NCBI GenBank assembly: GCA_003141275.1
Contig: PLLM01000009.1
Span: 1-64,000 of the forward strand
Reading direction: 5' to 3'
DNA length: 64,000 nucleotides
Source of the DNA: Phycisphaerales bacterium
Lineage (GTDB): Bacteria > Planctomycetota > Phycisphaerae > Sedimentisphaerales > Anaerobacaceae
Shown: positions 45,493-55,482 of the stretch, one piece after another
How positions within the stretch are numbered: position 1 is the stretch's first letter
Layout: each line of letters begins with the position of its first letter
The notes under the pieces: model-generated
Told to the model about the DNA's origin: nothing
Database searches by the model: none
Seen by the model: the letters and a program-made list of their open reading frames with translations, nothing else
Made by a program: the position numbers and the translations under genes

Positions 45493-46437
45493 TTACTGAT
45501 TCAGCGCGGCGAGGACGCTCATTGCGTTGAAGAGGGCGTGGACGAAAATGGAGCGGAAAAGCGAGCCGCTTTTTTCGTATGTATAGCCGAGGCACAGCGA
45601 CAGGACGAACAAGGCGGGCCAGTGCGGGGCGTTGGCGTGAAAAACAACGAAGACAAACGAAGCCAGGAAAATAGCGGGCCAGGGCCGGATAATATATGAC
45701 CGAAAAAGGGTTTGGAGCATCCCGCGGAAAATAAGCTCCTCGACAAACGGCACGACCACAACAGCGGTGAAAACAATCAGGGCACGAACCTGCCACTGGG
45801 AATAGGCGATTATCTCCTTTAACTCCTCGTGCTGGGGCATTTTGAATTTGTCGCCTAAGATTAATTTGCCGATTATGGTTGTCAGGATAATCGCGCCGAG
45901 GACGACCGGCATAACAGCGAGCAGATTGAGGAACGCGGCGACAAAGTCGCGTGGAATGGTTTTCGGATTCAGCCCAAGACCCTTGAGACCGCGAACAAAA
46001 GCTATCCTTGCTATTATTACGCTCGTCACGATTGCGGGTATGACGCCGATGCAGAGTATCAGGTTGTCCGCTATGGCGTCTTGCCAGTCGGGCAGGCCCG
46101 CCAACAATTTTTCCTTGACGAAAAGCAACACTGATACCGTCCCGAACCACAGAAAAAACGGCGTGAGAGCCAATAGGGGCGGCATGTTATTTTCGCGTAC
46201 GGGCGAATTGTCGAGCGCCTTTGTGCCGAGGGATGTTCTTAATGCCCAGGCCGCCAGAACCAATACTCCGCCCCCGCAGACAAAGAGGTCCGCTATGGTG
46301 GTCTGGCCGCCAAATTCTTCGAGAATACTTGTTATTTTTGCGATATACACAATACGACTGTCTCTCCACCTCCCGTTAGGGATGGCCAAGCCATTAGGTG
46401 TACAGGTATTGATAAAAACGAACGTTTGTATTACCAT
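45493..46437 (-). CDS. CPBP-family intramembrane protease
   Basis: VVPFVEELIFRGMLQTLFR, FVFVVFHANAPHWPALFVLSLCLGYTYEKSGSLFRSIFVHALFNAMSV; true start probably internal. Confidence 0.88.
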   Translation of the reverse strand: MVIQTFVFINTCTPNGLAIPNGRWRDSRIVYIAKITSILEEFGGQTTIADLFVCGGGVLVLAAWALRTSLGTKALDNSPVRENNMPPLLALTPFFLWFGTVSVLLFVKEKLLAGLPDWQDAIADNLILCIGVIPAIVTSVIIARIAFVRGLKGLGLNPKTIPRDFVAAFLNLLAVMPVVLGAIILTTIIGKLILGDKFKMPQHEELKEIIAYSQWQVRALIVFTAVVVVPFVEELIFRGMLQTLFRSYIIRPWPAIFLASFVFVVFHANAPHWPALFVLSLCLGYTYEKSGSLFRSIFVHALFNAMSVLAALNQ

Positions 46438-46473
46438 ACACGAAGTCGATTTCGCTTTTCAAGGAAAATAGAT

Positions 46474-47751
46474 ATGGACACATTTCGAATCGAAGGACCG
46501 GTTCGGCTTTCGGGCACGGTATCCGTCAACGGGTCAAAGAACGCTGCGTTGCCGATTATGGCCGCGGCGATACTCGCTCCGGGCAAATCAACCCTCAAAG
46601 GCGCTCCACGGCTTTCGGATATTTCGGTCTTTGCGCAACTGTTAGACGACATCGGCTGCAAAGTTACAACGGCAGATGATGGAAACATAACAATTGACTC
46701 AACATCGATAGGCAAACCCGTCGGCGAATACGACATCGTCCGCAAGATGCGCGCGGGAATCTGCATTCTCGGCCCGCTTCTGGCTCGGTGCGGCAAGGCG
46801 AAGGTCTCGATGCCCGGCGGCTGCGCAATCGGTTATCGCCCCGTTGATATCCACATTCGCGGCCTGCGCGAACTTGGGGTTCATATCGACCTCGAAAACG
46901 GCTACATTGTCGCGGACGCGACAAAGGGCTTACGGGGTAAAGAGATATTTTTAGGTGGGGCTTTCGGCTCGACTGTTCTGGGCACGGCAAACGTGCTGAT
47001 GGCGGCGACATTAGCCAAAGGCACGACTGTGATTGAATCCGCCGCCTGTGAGCCGGAAGTTACAGATTTGGCGAACTGCCTCAATAAAATGGGCGCAAAA
47101 ATAACCGGCATCGGCTCGCCCCGTCTGACAATCGAGGGAGTCAAGCAGCTAAAACCCTTCGAATACGAAGTTATACCCGACCGCATCGAGGCAGGGACAT
47201 TTATGGCCGCCGCGGCGATTACCAAAGGTTGTCTGCACATAAAAAACTGCCGGCTCGGAGACCTGATGGCGGTAGTTGACAAGCTGCGAAATATCGGCGT
47301 TACCGTCGAGGCCGAAAATTCCGGTTGCATCGTTGCCTGCTCAGGGCACGTCAGGCCGACGGATATCACGACCCAGCCGTATCCAGGTTTTCCAACCGAC
47401 CTTCAGGCGCAGTTTATGGCCCTTCTGGCTTTGGCGGAGGGAAACAGCATCATAATTGAAAAGATTTTCCCGGACAGATTTATGCACGTCGCGGAACTTG
47501 CGCGAATGGCGGCCGATTTACGAAAAGAAGGCGCGGCTGTAATCGTATCGGGAGTCAAGAAACTAATCGCGGCGCCTGTTATGGCGTCGGACCTGCGCGC
47601 ATCAGCCGCTCTTGTAATCGCGGCGCTGGCCGCTGAGGGCACAACCATAATCAACAGGGTTTATCACATCGACCGCGGCTACGAAAAAATCGAAGAGCGT
47701 CTCAATCCCGTCGGCGCAAAAATCATCCGCGAGGGCGACGGTTCGGTATAG
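46474..47751 (+). CDS. murA: UDP-N-acetylglucosamine 1-carboxyvinyltransferase
   Basis: GSKNAALPIMAAAIL, RKMRAGICILGPLLARCGKAKVSMPGGCAIGYRPVDIHIRGL, PTDLQAQFMALL. Confidence 0.96.
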   Translation: MDTFRIEGPVRLSGTVSVNGSKNAALPIMAAAILAPGKSTLKGAPRLSDISVFAQLLDDIGCKVTTADDGNITIDSTSIGKPVGEYDIVRKMRAGICILGPLLARCGKAKVSMPGGCAIGYRPVDIHIRGLRELGVHIDLENGYIVADATKGLRGKEIFLGGAFGSTVLGTANVLMAATLAKGTTVIESAACEPEVTDLANCLNKMGAKITGIGSPRLTIEGVKQLKPFEYEVIPDRIEAGTFMAAAAITKGCLHIKNCRLGDLMAVVDKLRNIGVTVEAENSGCIVACSGHVRPTDITTQPYPGFPTDLQAQFMALLALAEGNSIIIEKIFPDRFMHVAELARMAADLRKEGAAVIVSGVKKLIAAPVMASDLRASAALVIAALAAEGTTIINRVYHIDRGYEKIEERLNPVGAKIIREGDGSV

Positions 47752-47776
47752 GGCCAAAGGCAGCCCGGAGCATCTT

Positions 47777-48871
47777 ATGAGATGGAGAAATATTTCAAGA
47801 AGGAATTTCCTCCGGCTCACCGGTTATGCTGCGGCTGCGGCAGTTCTTGCCCCCGGCTGCGTCACCGCCAAAAAATCTGGTGTGGATGTGAAGCCGACGA
47901 AGGCACAGGCGGCCTGGATGAAATTGGGCTACGGGATGTTCATTCATTTTGGGCCTAACACAATCAGAGGGGTCAGCTATGGAGACGGCAGATTTCCGCC
48001 TGAAAAGGTCGTATTTGGAAAACTGGATGTCGCGCAGTGGGCGGGCGCAGCAGCCGAAGCCGGTATGAAATACGCCGTGCTTACATCCAAACACCTCGAT
48101 GGCTTTTGCCTCTGGCCAAGCAAACACACCGAATATTCGATAAAGAACTCTCCCGTAAAAAAGGACATCGCCCGCCTGTTCGTTGATGAATTTAGAAAAG
48201 CGGGACTCAAAACCGGATTCTATTATTGCCTGATTGACAAAAACTTTCGACAGTTCGGAGACGACCAGGTCTATAATGAATACGTGCGAAACCAGGTCGC
48301 CGAGCTGCTTACCGATTACGGCGACGTGCTGGAACTCTGGTTTGACGGGGCGTGGGTGAAGGACCACCCGACGAGAGATTGGCCCTGGGACCCGAACTGG
48401 GAGAAGAACCCGAACAGCGGCCTGAAACACGGCGAAAGATGGGAGTGGAATGAGCTTTATACGCTCGTTCACAAATTGCAGCCGGATTGCCTCGTCCTGA
48501 ACAATTCCAGCAGCGACAGTCCGGGCCGGGTGAAGTATCTTCCTGTAGATGCCCGCACGGCGGAACGTTTCGACTTTGTCTGGAAAGGGAAAATCTGCGA
48601 GCCGATTACAGACCCGGTTTTTACCGGGGCCGACGGCCGAAAGGTATATCTGCCGCTGGAATACTGTGATTCACTTGCGCCGGGCTGGTTCTGGAAAAAA
48701 GGCGATGATGCAAAACAGCCGTCGGTAGCGACAATCTGTGACTGGTATCAGAGGGTGCGAAAGACGCAGGCGAATCTGCTGCTCAATGCAGGCCCGGATA
48801 TAACCGGTGTGATACCTGATTATAACCGCCAGAATCTGTCGGCGGCGGCAAAACAGTTGAATCTGGTTTGA
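47777..48871 (+). CDS. alpha-L-fucosidase-like (GH29), Tat-signal lipoprotein
   Basis: SRRNFLRLTGYAAAAAVLAPGC; KLGYGMFIHFGPNTI, YAVLTSKHLDGFCLWPSKHTEYSI, ELWFDGAW, LLNAGPDITGVIP. Confidence 0.92.
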   Translation: MRWRNISRRNFLRLTGYAAAAAVLAPGCVTAKKSGVDVKPTKAQAAWMKLGYGMFIHFGPNTIRGVSYGDGRFPPEKVVFGKLDVAQWAGAAAEAGMKYAVLTSKHLDGFCLWPSKHTEYSIKNSPVKKDIARLFVDEFRKAGLKTGFYYCLIDKNFRQFGDDQVYNEYVRNQVAELLTDYGDVLELWFDGAWVKDHPTRDWPWDPNWEKNPNSGLKHGERWEWNELYTLVHKLQPDCLVLNNSSSDSPGRVKYLPVDARTAERFDFVWKGKICEPITDPVFTGADGRKVYLPLEYCDSLAPGWFWKKGDDAKQPSVATICDWYQRVRKTQANLLLNAGPDITGVIPDYNRQNLSAAAKQLNLV

Positions 48872-48920
48872 AGCGGGTCGTTGATGGTCATAACGAGATG
48901 AAGGACAGAGGAAACATTCG

Positions 48921-49478
48921 ATGATGAAAAAGATATTGGCTGTTGTAGGCAGTCCTCGCAAGGGCGGCAATACCGATTTGCTTGTTCGCAAATTGGCGGA
49001 AGGGGCGGCGTCGAAAGGCGCACAAGTCGATACAATCTGGCTGGCCGGCCTGAATATCCGTGAGTGCGACGGCTGTCACGTCTGCTGGAAAGGCAAATCC
49101 TGCTGTAAAAAAGATGATATGCTCGGCCTTTATGAGAAAATAAGCGAAAGCGATGCGATTGTGTTCGGCACGCCTGTTTACTGGTTTGGGCCGACGGCGC
49201 TGATGAAAGCGTTTATCGACCGGTTCGTATATTTTAACTGCCCCGAGAACAGGGTGAAAATCAAAGGCAAAGCAGTTGCTACAATAATACCTTTCGAGGA
49301 TGACGACCTCGATACCGCAAGACCTCTTGTCGAGCTTTTTAAGAAGTCGTTTGACTACCTCGAAATGCGATTAGTCGGCAGCGTAGTTGTGGGCGGGGTG
49401 GGCGAGAAGGGCGATATTCTCAAAAAGCCGGACCGGCTGAATGAGGCATACGAACTGGGCAAACGGCTTGCGGATTAA
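48921..49478 (+). CDS. flavodoxin-like FMN reductase
   Basis: VVGSPRKGGNTDLLVRKLAEGA, CDGCHVCWKGKSCCKKDDM, FGTPVYWFGPTALMKAFIDRF. Confidence 0.9.
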   Translation: MMKKILAVVGSPRKGGNTDLLVRKLAEGAASKGAQVDTIWLAGLNIRECDGCHVCWKGKSCCKKDDMLGLYEKISESDAIVFGTPVYWFGPTALMKAFIDRFVYFNCPENRVKIKGKAVATIIPFEDDDLDTARPLVELFKKSFDYLEMRLVGSVVVGGVGEKGDILKKPDRLNEAYELGKRLAD

Positions 49479-49562
49479 CGATGTGAGCCACAAAGTTTAG
49501 CACCTGCCGCGGCAACTTTCGTATAACCCGTAAAATTTTGTTTATACAGAAACAGTAACTTT

Positions 49563-50330
49563 ATGAAATGGTCGATAAACGCAGGCCGGTTGTTCGGCAT
49601 AAAATTTCGCATTCACGTTACGTTCTTTTTGCTGCTGCTGTATGTGTTCTTCTCGGATATAAAGGAGGGCTTCGGGCAGGCCGGGTTATCGGTGCTGTTT
49701 GTGTGCGCCATCTTCGCCTGCGTAATCATTCACGAGCTTTCGCACAGTTTGGTCGCCCGGCGGTTTGGCAGAGAGCCGAAGAGCATCATGCTGCTGCCCA
49801 TCGGGGGTGTAGCGACAATCGATATGATGCCGACCAAGCCGTCGCAGGAAATAGTGATATCAATCGTCGGCCCGGCCACAAATATCGTGATAGCGATTCT
49901 GCTCGCTTTGGTTGGCGGTCCATCAATTGCTGCTGCTTTCAATAAGAGCGTTAACCCGACCGCGTCTCAATTATTCATCTTAAATCTTATTGCGGCCAAC
50001 ATAGTGCTGGCGGTGTTCAATCTCCTCCCGGCGTTGCCTATGGACGGAGGACGAGTTCTCAGAAGTATCCTTGCGATGAAGTTCGATTATTTGCGAGCCA
50101 CTATATGGGCAGTGGCTGTCGGCAAAGTAATCGCGGCGTTTTTTGTAGTGTATGGTTTTTACAGCCGGAATTTCCTGCTGGCATTGATTGGCTTTTTTAT
50201 TTTCGCCGGTGCAGACAGCGAAAAACGGCAGGCAATCTACCTGGCGATGCTTGCTCAAAGGCCGCCCGATTTGACAATACCGCCCGAATATATTAACTTG
50301 GAGCAGGATGACCGGATTACGCGGCAATAA
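49563..50330 (+). CDS. site-2 (M50) metalloprotease
   Basis: ACVIIHELSHSLVARRFG (HExxH), VFNLLPALPMDGGRVLRSILA. Confidence 0.93.
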   Translation: MKWSINAGRLFGIKFRIHVTFFLLLLYVFFSDIKEGFGQAGLSVLFVCAIFACVIIHELSHSLVARRFGREPKSIMLLPIGGVATIDMMPTKPSQEIVISIVGPATNIVIAILLALVGGPSIAAAFNKSVNPTASQLFILNLIAANIVLAVFNLLPALPMDGGRVLRSILAMKFDYLRATIWAVAVGKVIAAFFVVYGFYSRNFLLALIGFFIFAGADSEKRQAIYLAMLAQRPPDLTIPPEYINLEQDDRITRQ

Positions 50331-50378
50331 CCGCACGGTCAGGTAGTATCACCGTTATCGATTTGGAGGTATAAGGAC

Positions 50379-51638
50379 ATGTCGAGACAAGATGACAAAA
50401 GAATCAATCGCAGGAATTTTCTGAAGACAGCGGGGCTTGTTGGAGTGGGCAGTGTAATCGCGGCGGCAAAAGCCAACGCGGCTGAAGCCAATGAGCCGAA
50501 TGCGCCGGCGGCGCAGCCCCCGATTCAAAAAGTGCCGAAACGCAAACTCGGCAAAACGGGCGTTGAGGTTTCCGTGCTGTCGCTGGGGCTGGGCAGACCC
50601 GCTGAACCGGCGGTTTTGAGACAGTCGCTTGACTGGGGCATAAATCACTGGGACACTTCATTGGCGGCCGGAAACGGGACGAGCGAACAAAGTATCGGTG
50701 AATTTATCGCCAAAAATCCCGACCGCAGGAAAGATATATTCCTCGTTACAAAGGAAAACAAATCGAAAACGCCCGACGATTTGGAAAAATGCCTGCAAAC
50801 ATCACTGAAGCAGCTCAATACGAATTACATCGACCTGTATTTCGGCGTTTATATGGTAAATGATATGGTGCGATTCACCGACGACATAAAAAACTGGGCC
50901 CAGAACGCCAAGAAGAAAGGCGTGATAAAACACTTCGGCTTCACCACCCACGAGAATATGCCTCAGTGTCTTATGGCTGCCTCGAAGCTCGATTGGATTG
51001 ACGCCATAATGATGAAATATGACTTCCGGCTGATGCAGGACAAACAGATGCAGGACGCAATCGACGCCTGCCACAAGGCGGATATCGGTCTTATTGCGAT
51101 GAAGACGCAGTCAATGCGGCAACGCAGGGGGCCAGCAGATGCCAATGCTGCTGCCGCTGAAGCCGAAGCCGACAAAAAGATGCTTGCCCATTTTCTCGAA
51201 AAGGGCTACACCGAAGGGCAGGCGAAAATAAAGGCCGTAATGGATGACCAGCGCATCAGTACGGTTTGCTCTTCGATGACCAGCACTACGCTGCTGATGA
51301 CCAATATTGCTGTCGCACTCGATAAAACCAAACTTGCCGCCGATGATATGGATATGCTCAAACAATACGCGCAGGCGACGTGCAGCGGATATTGCGCGGG
51401 CTGTGCGCATATTTGCGAGCCGGTCGCGTTGGGTGTTCCGGTCAGTGATATTATGCGGGCGTTGATGTATCACGACAGCTACGGCGATGTTGCCCAGGCA
51501 AAAGCGACATTCGCGGAAATTCCTGCTGACGTAAAACAGCGTTTGCTGAGCGTCGATTACGGTGCCGCGGAACACGTCTGCCCGAACCGTATGCCGATAG
51601 GCAAACTCATCGCGGACGCGGCAGCCAAATTAGCGTAG
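50379..51638 (+). CDS. Tat-exported aldo/keto reductase
   Basis: NRRNFLKTAGLVGVGSVIAAA; KRKLGKTGVEVSVLSLGLG, WDTSLAAGNGTSEQSIGEF; C-terminal Cys cluster CSGYCAGCAHIC. Confidence 0.9.
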   Translation: MSRQDDKRINRRNFLKTAGLVGVGSVIAAAKANAAEANEPNAPAAQPPIQKVPKRKLGKTGVEVSVLSLGLGRPAEPAVLRQSLDWGINHWDTSLAAGNGTSEQSIGEFIAKNPDRRKDIFLVTKENKSKTPDDLEKCLQTSLKQLNTNYIDLYFGVYMVNDMVRFTDDIKNWAQNAKKKGVIKHFGFTTHENMPQCLMAASKLDWIDAIMMKYDFRLMQDKQMQDAIDACHKADIGLIAMKTQSMRQRRGPADANAAAAEAEADKKMLAHFLEKGYTEGQAKIKAVMDDQRISTVCSSMTSTTLLMTNIAVALDKTKLAADDMDMLKQYAQATCSGYCAGCAHICEPVALGVPVSDIMRALMYHDSYGDVAQAKATFAEIPADVKQRLLSVDYGAAEHVCPNRMPIGKLIADAAAKLA

Positions 51639-51658
51639 GCAGTTGCGGGAAACAAGTT

Positions 51659-52078
51659 ATGATTCGGATAACCGATGAGACGGTCATCAGCGAGGGCGAT
51701 ATTGTTTACAGATTCTCCCGAAGCGCCGGTCCCGGCGGGCAGAACGTCAACAAGGTCAATAGCCGCGTTACGCTTCTTTTCGATATAAACAAGAGCCGGG
51801 GCCTGACGGCTGAACAAAAGCAGCGCCTGTTTGACCGGCTTTCATCGCGAATTTCAGATGATGGATTTTTGACGGTTGTCTCGCAGAGGCACAGGACCCA
51901 GAGCGCAAACCGTAAGTCAGCACAAAACCGTCTTGTTGAGTTGCTCAAATTCGCCTTGAGAGATATACCTGTTAGAAAGGAAACCGGCGTCCCGCACGGC
52001 GAAAAACGGAAACGCCTGCTCCGCAAACGCCGCCGAAGTGAGATTAAACAGATGAGAAAATCCGTCGCTTTTGACTAA
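51659..52078 (+). CDS. arfB: peptidyl-tRNA hydrolase ArfB
   Basis: FSRSAGPGGQNVNKVNSRVTLLFDI (GGQ) and basic C-terminal tail. Confidence 0.93.
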   Translation: MIRITDETVISEGDIVYRFSRSAGPGGQNVNKVNSRVTLLFDINKSRGLTAEQKQRLFDRLSSRISDDGFLTVVSQRHRTQSANRKSAQNRLVELLKFALRDIPVRKETGVPHGEKRKRLLRKRRRSEIKQMRKSVAFD

Positions 52079-52086
52079 ACTGTTTA

Positions 52087-52581
52087 GAATAATAGGTGGC
52101 CGTCCCTATTTATTCTTTGCAGAAAACTTGCTGACACGACAGGAATAACACCTCAGCTCGCGCCTTGCCAGAATAAAACCGAAACTCGAAGTGCGAGTTC
52201 TTGTTGGCACTACATATAACCTCTTGAATATCAGAATAATCAATTCCCTCCGTTTGTTTGAAAGTAAAACAGTCCGTTGTCTTGAAATCAAACACAACCA
52301 CCTGGTCTTTCTTCGCCCCTTTGTAGCTGTTAAGCAAGAGTTCAACTTCAATGTCACAGTAAACAGCATCCTTCATGTCACCGAAGGGGTATACTAGGTT
52401 GCCATCCTCATTAAAGGCCCTATCTTTCACAAAGCTAATCCTTTTGAGACTCCCGTCATGGCAATGGCATAGCCGAGAAAGGATGCCATTCACCTCTTTC
52501 ACTGTCTTTGGTGCAGATATCTTCATTTTATGATACACCTCATTTCTTTATTAGAATAAATAGGGACAGCCGCCTATTATT
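52087..52581. mobile_element. candidate ~495-bp cassette with 29-bp terminal inverted repeats, single orphan ORF, no transposase
   Basis: left gaataataggtggccgtccctatttattctt (52087-52117) versus right agaataaatagggacagccgcctattatt (52553-52581), 27/29 matched as inverted repeat. Confidence 0.75.
52110..52538 (-). CDS. uncharacterised 142-aa protein
   Basis: LCHCHDGSLKRISFVKDRAF...DIEVELLLNSYKGAKKDQVVVFDFKTTDCFTFKQTEGIDYSDIQEVI; stop codon lies inside the left inverted repeat. Confidence 0.65.
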   Translation of the reverse strand: MYHKMKISAPKTVKEVNGILSRLCHCHDGSLKRISFVKDRAFNEDGNLVYPFGDMKDAVYCDIEVELLLNSYKGAKKDQVVVFDFKTTDCFTFKQTEGIDYSDIQEVICSANKNSHFEFRFYSGKARAEVLFLSCQQVFCKE

Positions 52582-52597
52582 ATCTTTGTCTTCAATT

Positions 52598-53521
52598 TTA
52601 TTTTACCGAATCGTCCATCGGCATACCGAGTTGTTTGTAGATGCCCTGTCTTGCGGCCTTGTCCTTTTCCAGTATCACTTTTGCGTATTCGGCGACTTCT
52701 TTTGCCTTTGCCCTCGGGACGACCACGACGCCCTCGCCGTCGGCGACGATGATGTCGCCCGGCTCAACCAATGCGCCGCCGCAAACTACGGGACGGTTCA
52801 CTGATTCTAATTCGTTTCTGCCCGGCCTGATTCCCCTGCCCACTTTCTTGAGATACAGCGGCATCTTTTCTGTTATGATTTCATCGGTATCACGCGATGT
52901 GTTGCTTGTAACCACACCGATGCATCCGGCCATTTTCCAGACCATTATGTTGTTGGACCCGATGGAGCCGGTGTCGCCGTCGCCGGATTCTTCTATGACC
53001 AGAACGGTCCCCTTGCGGATAAGAGGTATAAACGGCTCGCCGGAAAAATTGGTGTACCAGTTGTCTCTCCATTCATCGTAGGGCTTTGCCTCCATCGCCG
53101 GCGCCTGAGGTTTGTTCGTTGGGACGTACCTCGCCGTAACCGCTATGCCCTGAATGCGATGCGTATAATGCTCCGTATCTTTCCACAAGGGGTGGATATC
53201 GGGCGACATCGTTCCTATGTTCTTCAAGCCGACTTTATCCATTCCGTCCACAACGTCTGCCACGCGCAACCCTTTATACAGATTCAGCATCTCTTCGTCT
53301 TCCTGTGCGCTGTAAACCTTTGTCGCGATGTAATTTTTGCCCGCCTTCAATTCTTCGATACTGGGTTTTACCGCCTTTGGAGGGTTCGCACCTGCGGGCG
53401 GCGCGGCGTTGACGGCCTTGTTTGGCTCAGCGGTTATCGCCGTATTCGAGCATGAAGCACAGGCCAGAACCATAAACAACGATAAAACCGAAATCATCAC
53501 CTTCGATTGCCCGGTTTTCAT
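52598..53521 (-). CDS. RraA-family (demethylmenaquinone methyltransferase-like fold) protein with lipoprotein signal
   Basis: VISVLSLFMVLAC signal/lipobox; VADVVDGMDKVGL, GDTGSIGSNNIMVWKMAGCIGVVTSNTSRDTDEI, PVVCGGALVEPGDIIVADGEGVVVVPR. Confidence 0.85.
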   Translation of the reverse strand: MKTGQSKVMISVLSLFMVLACASCSNTAITAEPNKAVNAAPPAGANPPKAVKPSIEELKAGKNYIATKVYSAQEDEEMLNLYKGLRVADVVDGMDKVGLKNIGTMSPDIHPLWKDTEHYTHRIQGIAVTARYVPTNKPQAPAMEAKPYDEWRDNWYTNFSGEPFIPLIRKGTVLVIEESGDGDTGSIGSNNIMVWKMAGCIGVVTSNTSRDTDEIITEKMPLYLKKVGRGIRPGRNELESVNRPVVCGGALVEPGDIIVADGEGVVVVPRAKAKEVAEYAKVILEKDKAARQGIYKQLGMPMDDSVK

Positions 53522-53571
53522 CTTTTTGTCTCCTTGAATGGTGAGGTTTTTCCTGTTTGTTCCAAATTATT

Positions 53572-54192
53572 TTACCCTGTAAGCTCCACGTCAATGGGTT
53601 TTTCCGGCACAGGCCCCGCAGTAAGGGCAAGTTCCTTGCCGAGTCGAATCGCTTCCTGCATCGCATCGGCGTTATCAGCAATTTTGCTCGCTTCGTCGGC
53701 GTTGCTGACAAACAGATTGGCAAAATAACCCATATCAACCGTATCTAAGTAATATTTCATCATCAGCCGGATGCAATCGAATGCTTTTCCTCCTTTTTTT
53801 CCCCCAACGGCAATGACCATAGCAAGCCGGCTTGTCTCTCGCGGCCCAATGATGGGACGCTTAAGAATATATTTGGTTGCCCACAGGCACTGGCAGCGGT
53901 CGATGAGTATTTTCGCCTGTGCGCAGACGCTCATAAAAAATATCGGCGTCGCAAAAATCAGGCGGTCCGCTGCAAGGATTTTCGCGAGTACGACTGCGAA
54001 ATCGTCCTGGACGGGACATTCACCCGTCGCGTAGCACGCACCGCACGCCGAACAGGGTGCGATATTAAACTTGCACAGGCGCAGGTATTCCGCCTCTGCG
54101 CCGGCGGCACTGGCGCCGGACAGCACCTGGCGCAAAAGCATATCACTGTTGCTGTTTTCTCGCGGGCTTGTTGATATTCCGAGTACTTTCAT
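53572..54192 (-). CDS. flavodoxin-like NAD(P)H/FMN oxidoreductase
   Basis: VLGISTSPRENSNSDMLLRQVLSGA, CSACGACYATGECPVQDDF, FATPIFFMSVCAQAKILIDRCQ. Confidence 0.9.
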   Translation of the reverse strand: MKVLGISTSPRENSNSDMLLRQVLSGASAAGAEAEYLRLCKFNIAPCSACGACYATGECPVQDDFAVVLAKILAADRLIFATPIFFMSVCAQAKILIDRCQCLWATKYILKRPIIGPRETSRLAMVIAVGGKKGGKAFDCIRLMMKYYLDTVDMGYFANLFVSNADEASKIADNADAMQEAIRLGKELALTAGPVPEKPIDVELTG

Positions 54193-54210
54193 AATTTTCT
54201 CTAAAAGAAG

Positions 54211-55482
54211 TTACCTGCGGCTTCTTACTTCCCTTGATGTTTTTTCGTAATCGGCCTGGAGGGAATTCAGGACCTTCTCGATATCCTGAACGTCCATGTC
54301 CAGGTCAGGATACTTTTTCGCAAGCGCTTTGAGGTTTTCAAAATCGCTCCTGGCGCCCTGCAGGATACCCAGGACTTTGGCCGCCGGCTGCGGGTTTTTC
54401 GATTGTTTTATCTTCAGGTCAAGCGATTTTATTAGATCATCCATACGGCGTTTCGCTATTTGCAGCTCTTTTCTGGCGTTCGCTATTTTCTTGTCGGTAA
54501 CAACGTTCGCGTCGCCGGCCTTGAACTGCTGGAGCAGTTGTTCCCGCGAGTCGACAAGCCCGTCGGCGATTGTGCATTCGACGGCATCCTGGGCCGTCAG
54601 AGTTACAAGCGACCCCGCCTTGTTCCATGTCCGCACGACTTGCTGCTCCGGCTTTTTGTTTACCGGCTCGATAAACAAACGCTTGCCCGCCTGGTTTATC
54701 TCAACGACAGCAATATCGCGGTCGACCATCGCCCTTGCCAATAAGCCGGGCCGGCCGTTTTGCTGCGCCAGTGAAGCAAGATACGCCCGCCAGACGGAAC
54801 TCATTTTCTCATCGACTACTTCGCCGTAATTTTTCTTCCTGGTATTTTCATAATCTTCTTTGTTTTTTGGCATAGTGACAAGGGTGGCTGCACCTATAAC
54901 CGTGTTGTTCGCCATATAAATTTTGTTGCAGGATAGCGCCACCGCGGCCCCGGCGGATATTGCGCCGCCATTTTTGCCGCCTTTGATGAACGCGAATACA
55001 TTGCAGTCAGTATCTTTTGTAATGGCCGTGCACATTCGATGGGCTAAATCAATCCGTCCGCCGGGCGTATCAATTTCCACCAGTATGAACAGGGGACCTT
55101 CCTGCGAACTGTCGGCTAAGGCCTTCTCGAAGGCGTCGGTTTCTATCTCATTCATTATCTGCTCGTCCACAGGCACAACGATTACCTTGTTGTTCCTGCC
55201 GAGATTGTCCCGTTTGATTTCCCATTCTTTGGGATTCAGCTTGAGCAGGCCTTTTTCCTGTGTAAAGACGCTCGTCGGGCCATTTTCAGCTTCGGCGGCT
55301 TTGGGGGAACTGTTATCCTGGAGGGCGTTTCGGGCGGAGCCGGGGAGCCGGGCCGTAATGTATCCGTGGAGTTTCTCATTGGTCTGACGATTGGTGAATG
55401 TGTCCGCAAGACAAGCGCCGGCAAACAGAATTATCATCGCCGATGTCAAAGTAACTACAGTTCTTAGTTTTTTCATTATCAT
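54211..55482 (-). CDS. ClpP/NfeD-like membrane-associated serine protease
   Basis: signal peptide; VEIDTPGGRIDLAHRMCTAI, NVFAFIKGGKNGGAISAGAAVALSCNKIYMANNTVIGAATLV; C-terminal coiled coil. Confidence 0.82.
   Translation of the reverse strand: MIMKKLRTVVTLTSAMIILFAGACLADTFTNRQTNEKLHGYITARLPGSARNALQDNSSPKAAEAENGPTSVFTQEKGLLKLNPKEWEIKRDNLGRNNKVIVVPVDEQIMNEIETDAFEKALADSSQEGPLFILVEIDTPGGRIDLAHRMCTAITKDTDCNVFAFIKGGKNGGAISAGAAVALSCNKIYMANNTVIGAATLVTMPKNKEDYENTRKKNYGEVVDEKMSSVWRAYLASLAQQNGRPGLLARAMVDRDIAVVEINQAGKRLFIEPVNKKPEQQVVRTWNKAGSLVTLTAQDAVECTIADGLVDSREQLLQQFKAGDANVVTDKKIANARKELQIAKRRMDDLIKSLDLKIKQSKNPQPAAKVLGILQGARSDFENLKALAKKYPDLDMDVQDIEKVLNSLQADYEKTSREVRSRR

Noticed and set aside
45362-46150. 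262-aa reverse ORF in alternate frame of the CPBP gene
   Set aside because: Overlaps the CPBP protease frame, which carries the conserved EExxxR and HxxxN motifs; Arg/Pro-rich off-frame translation.
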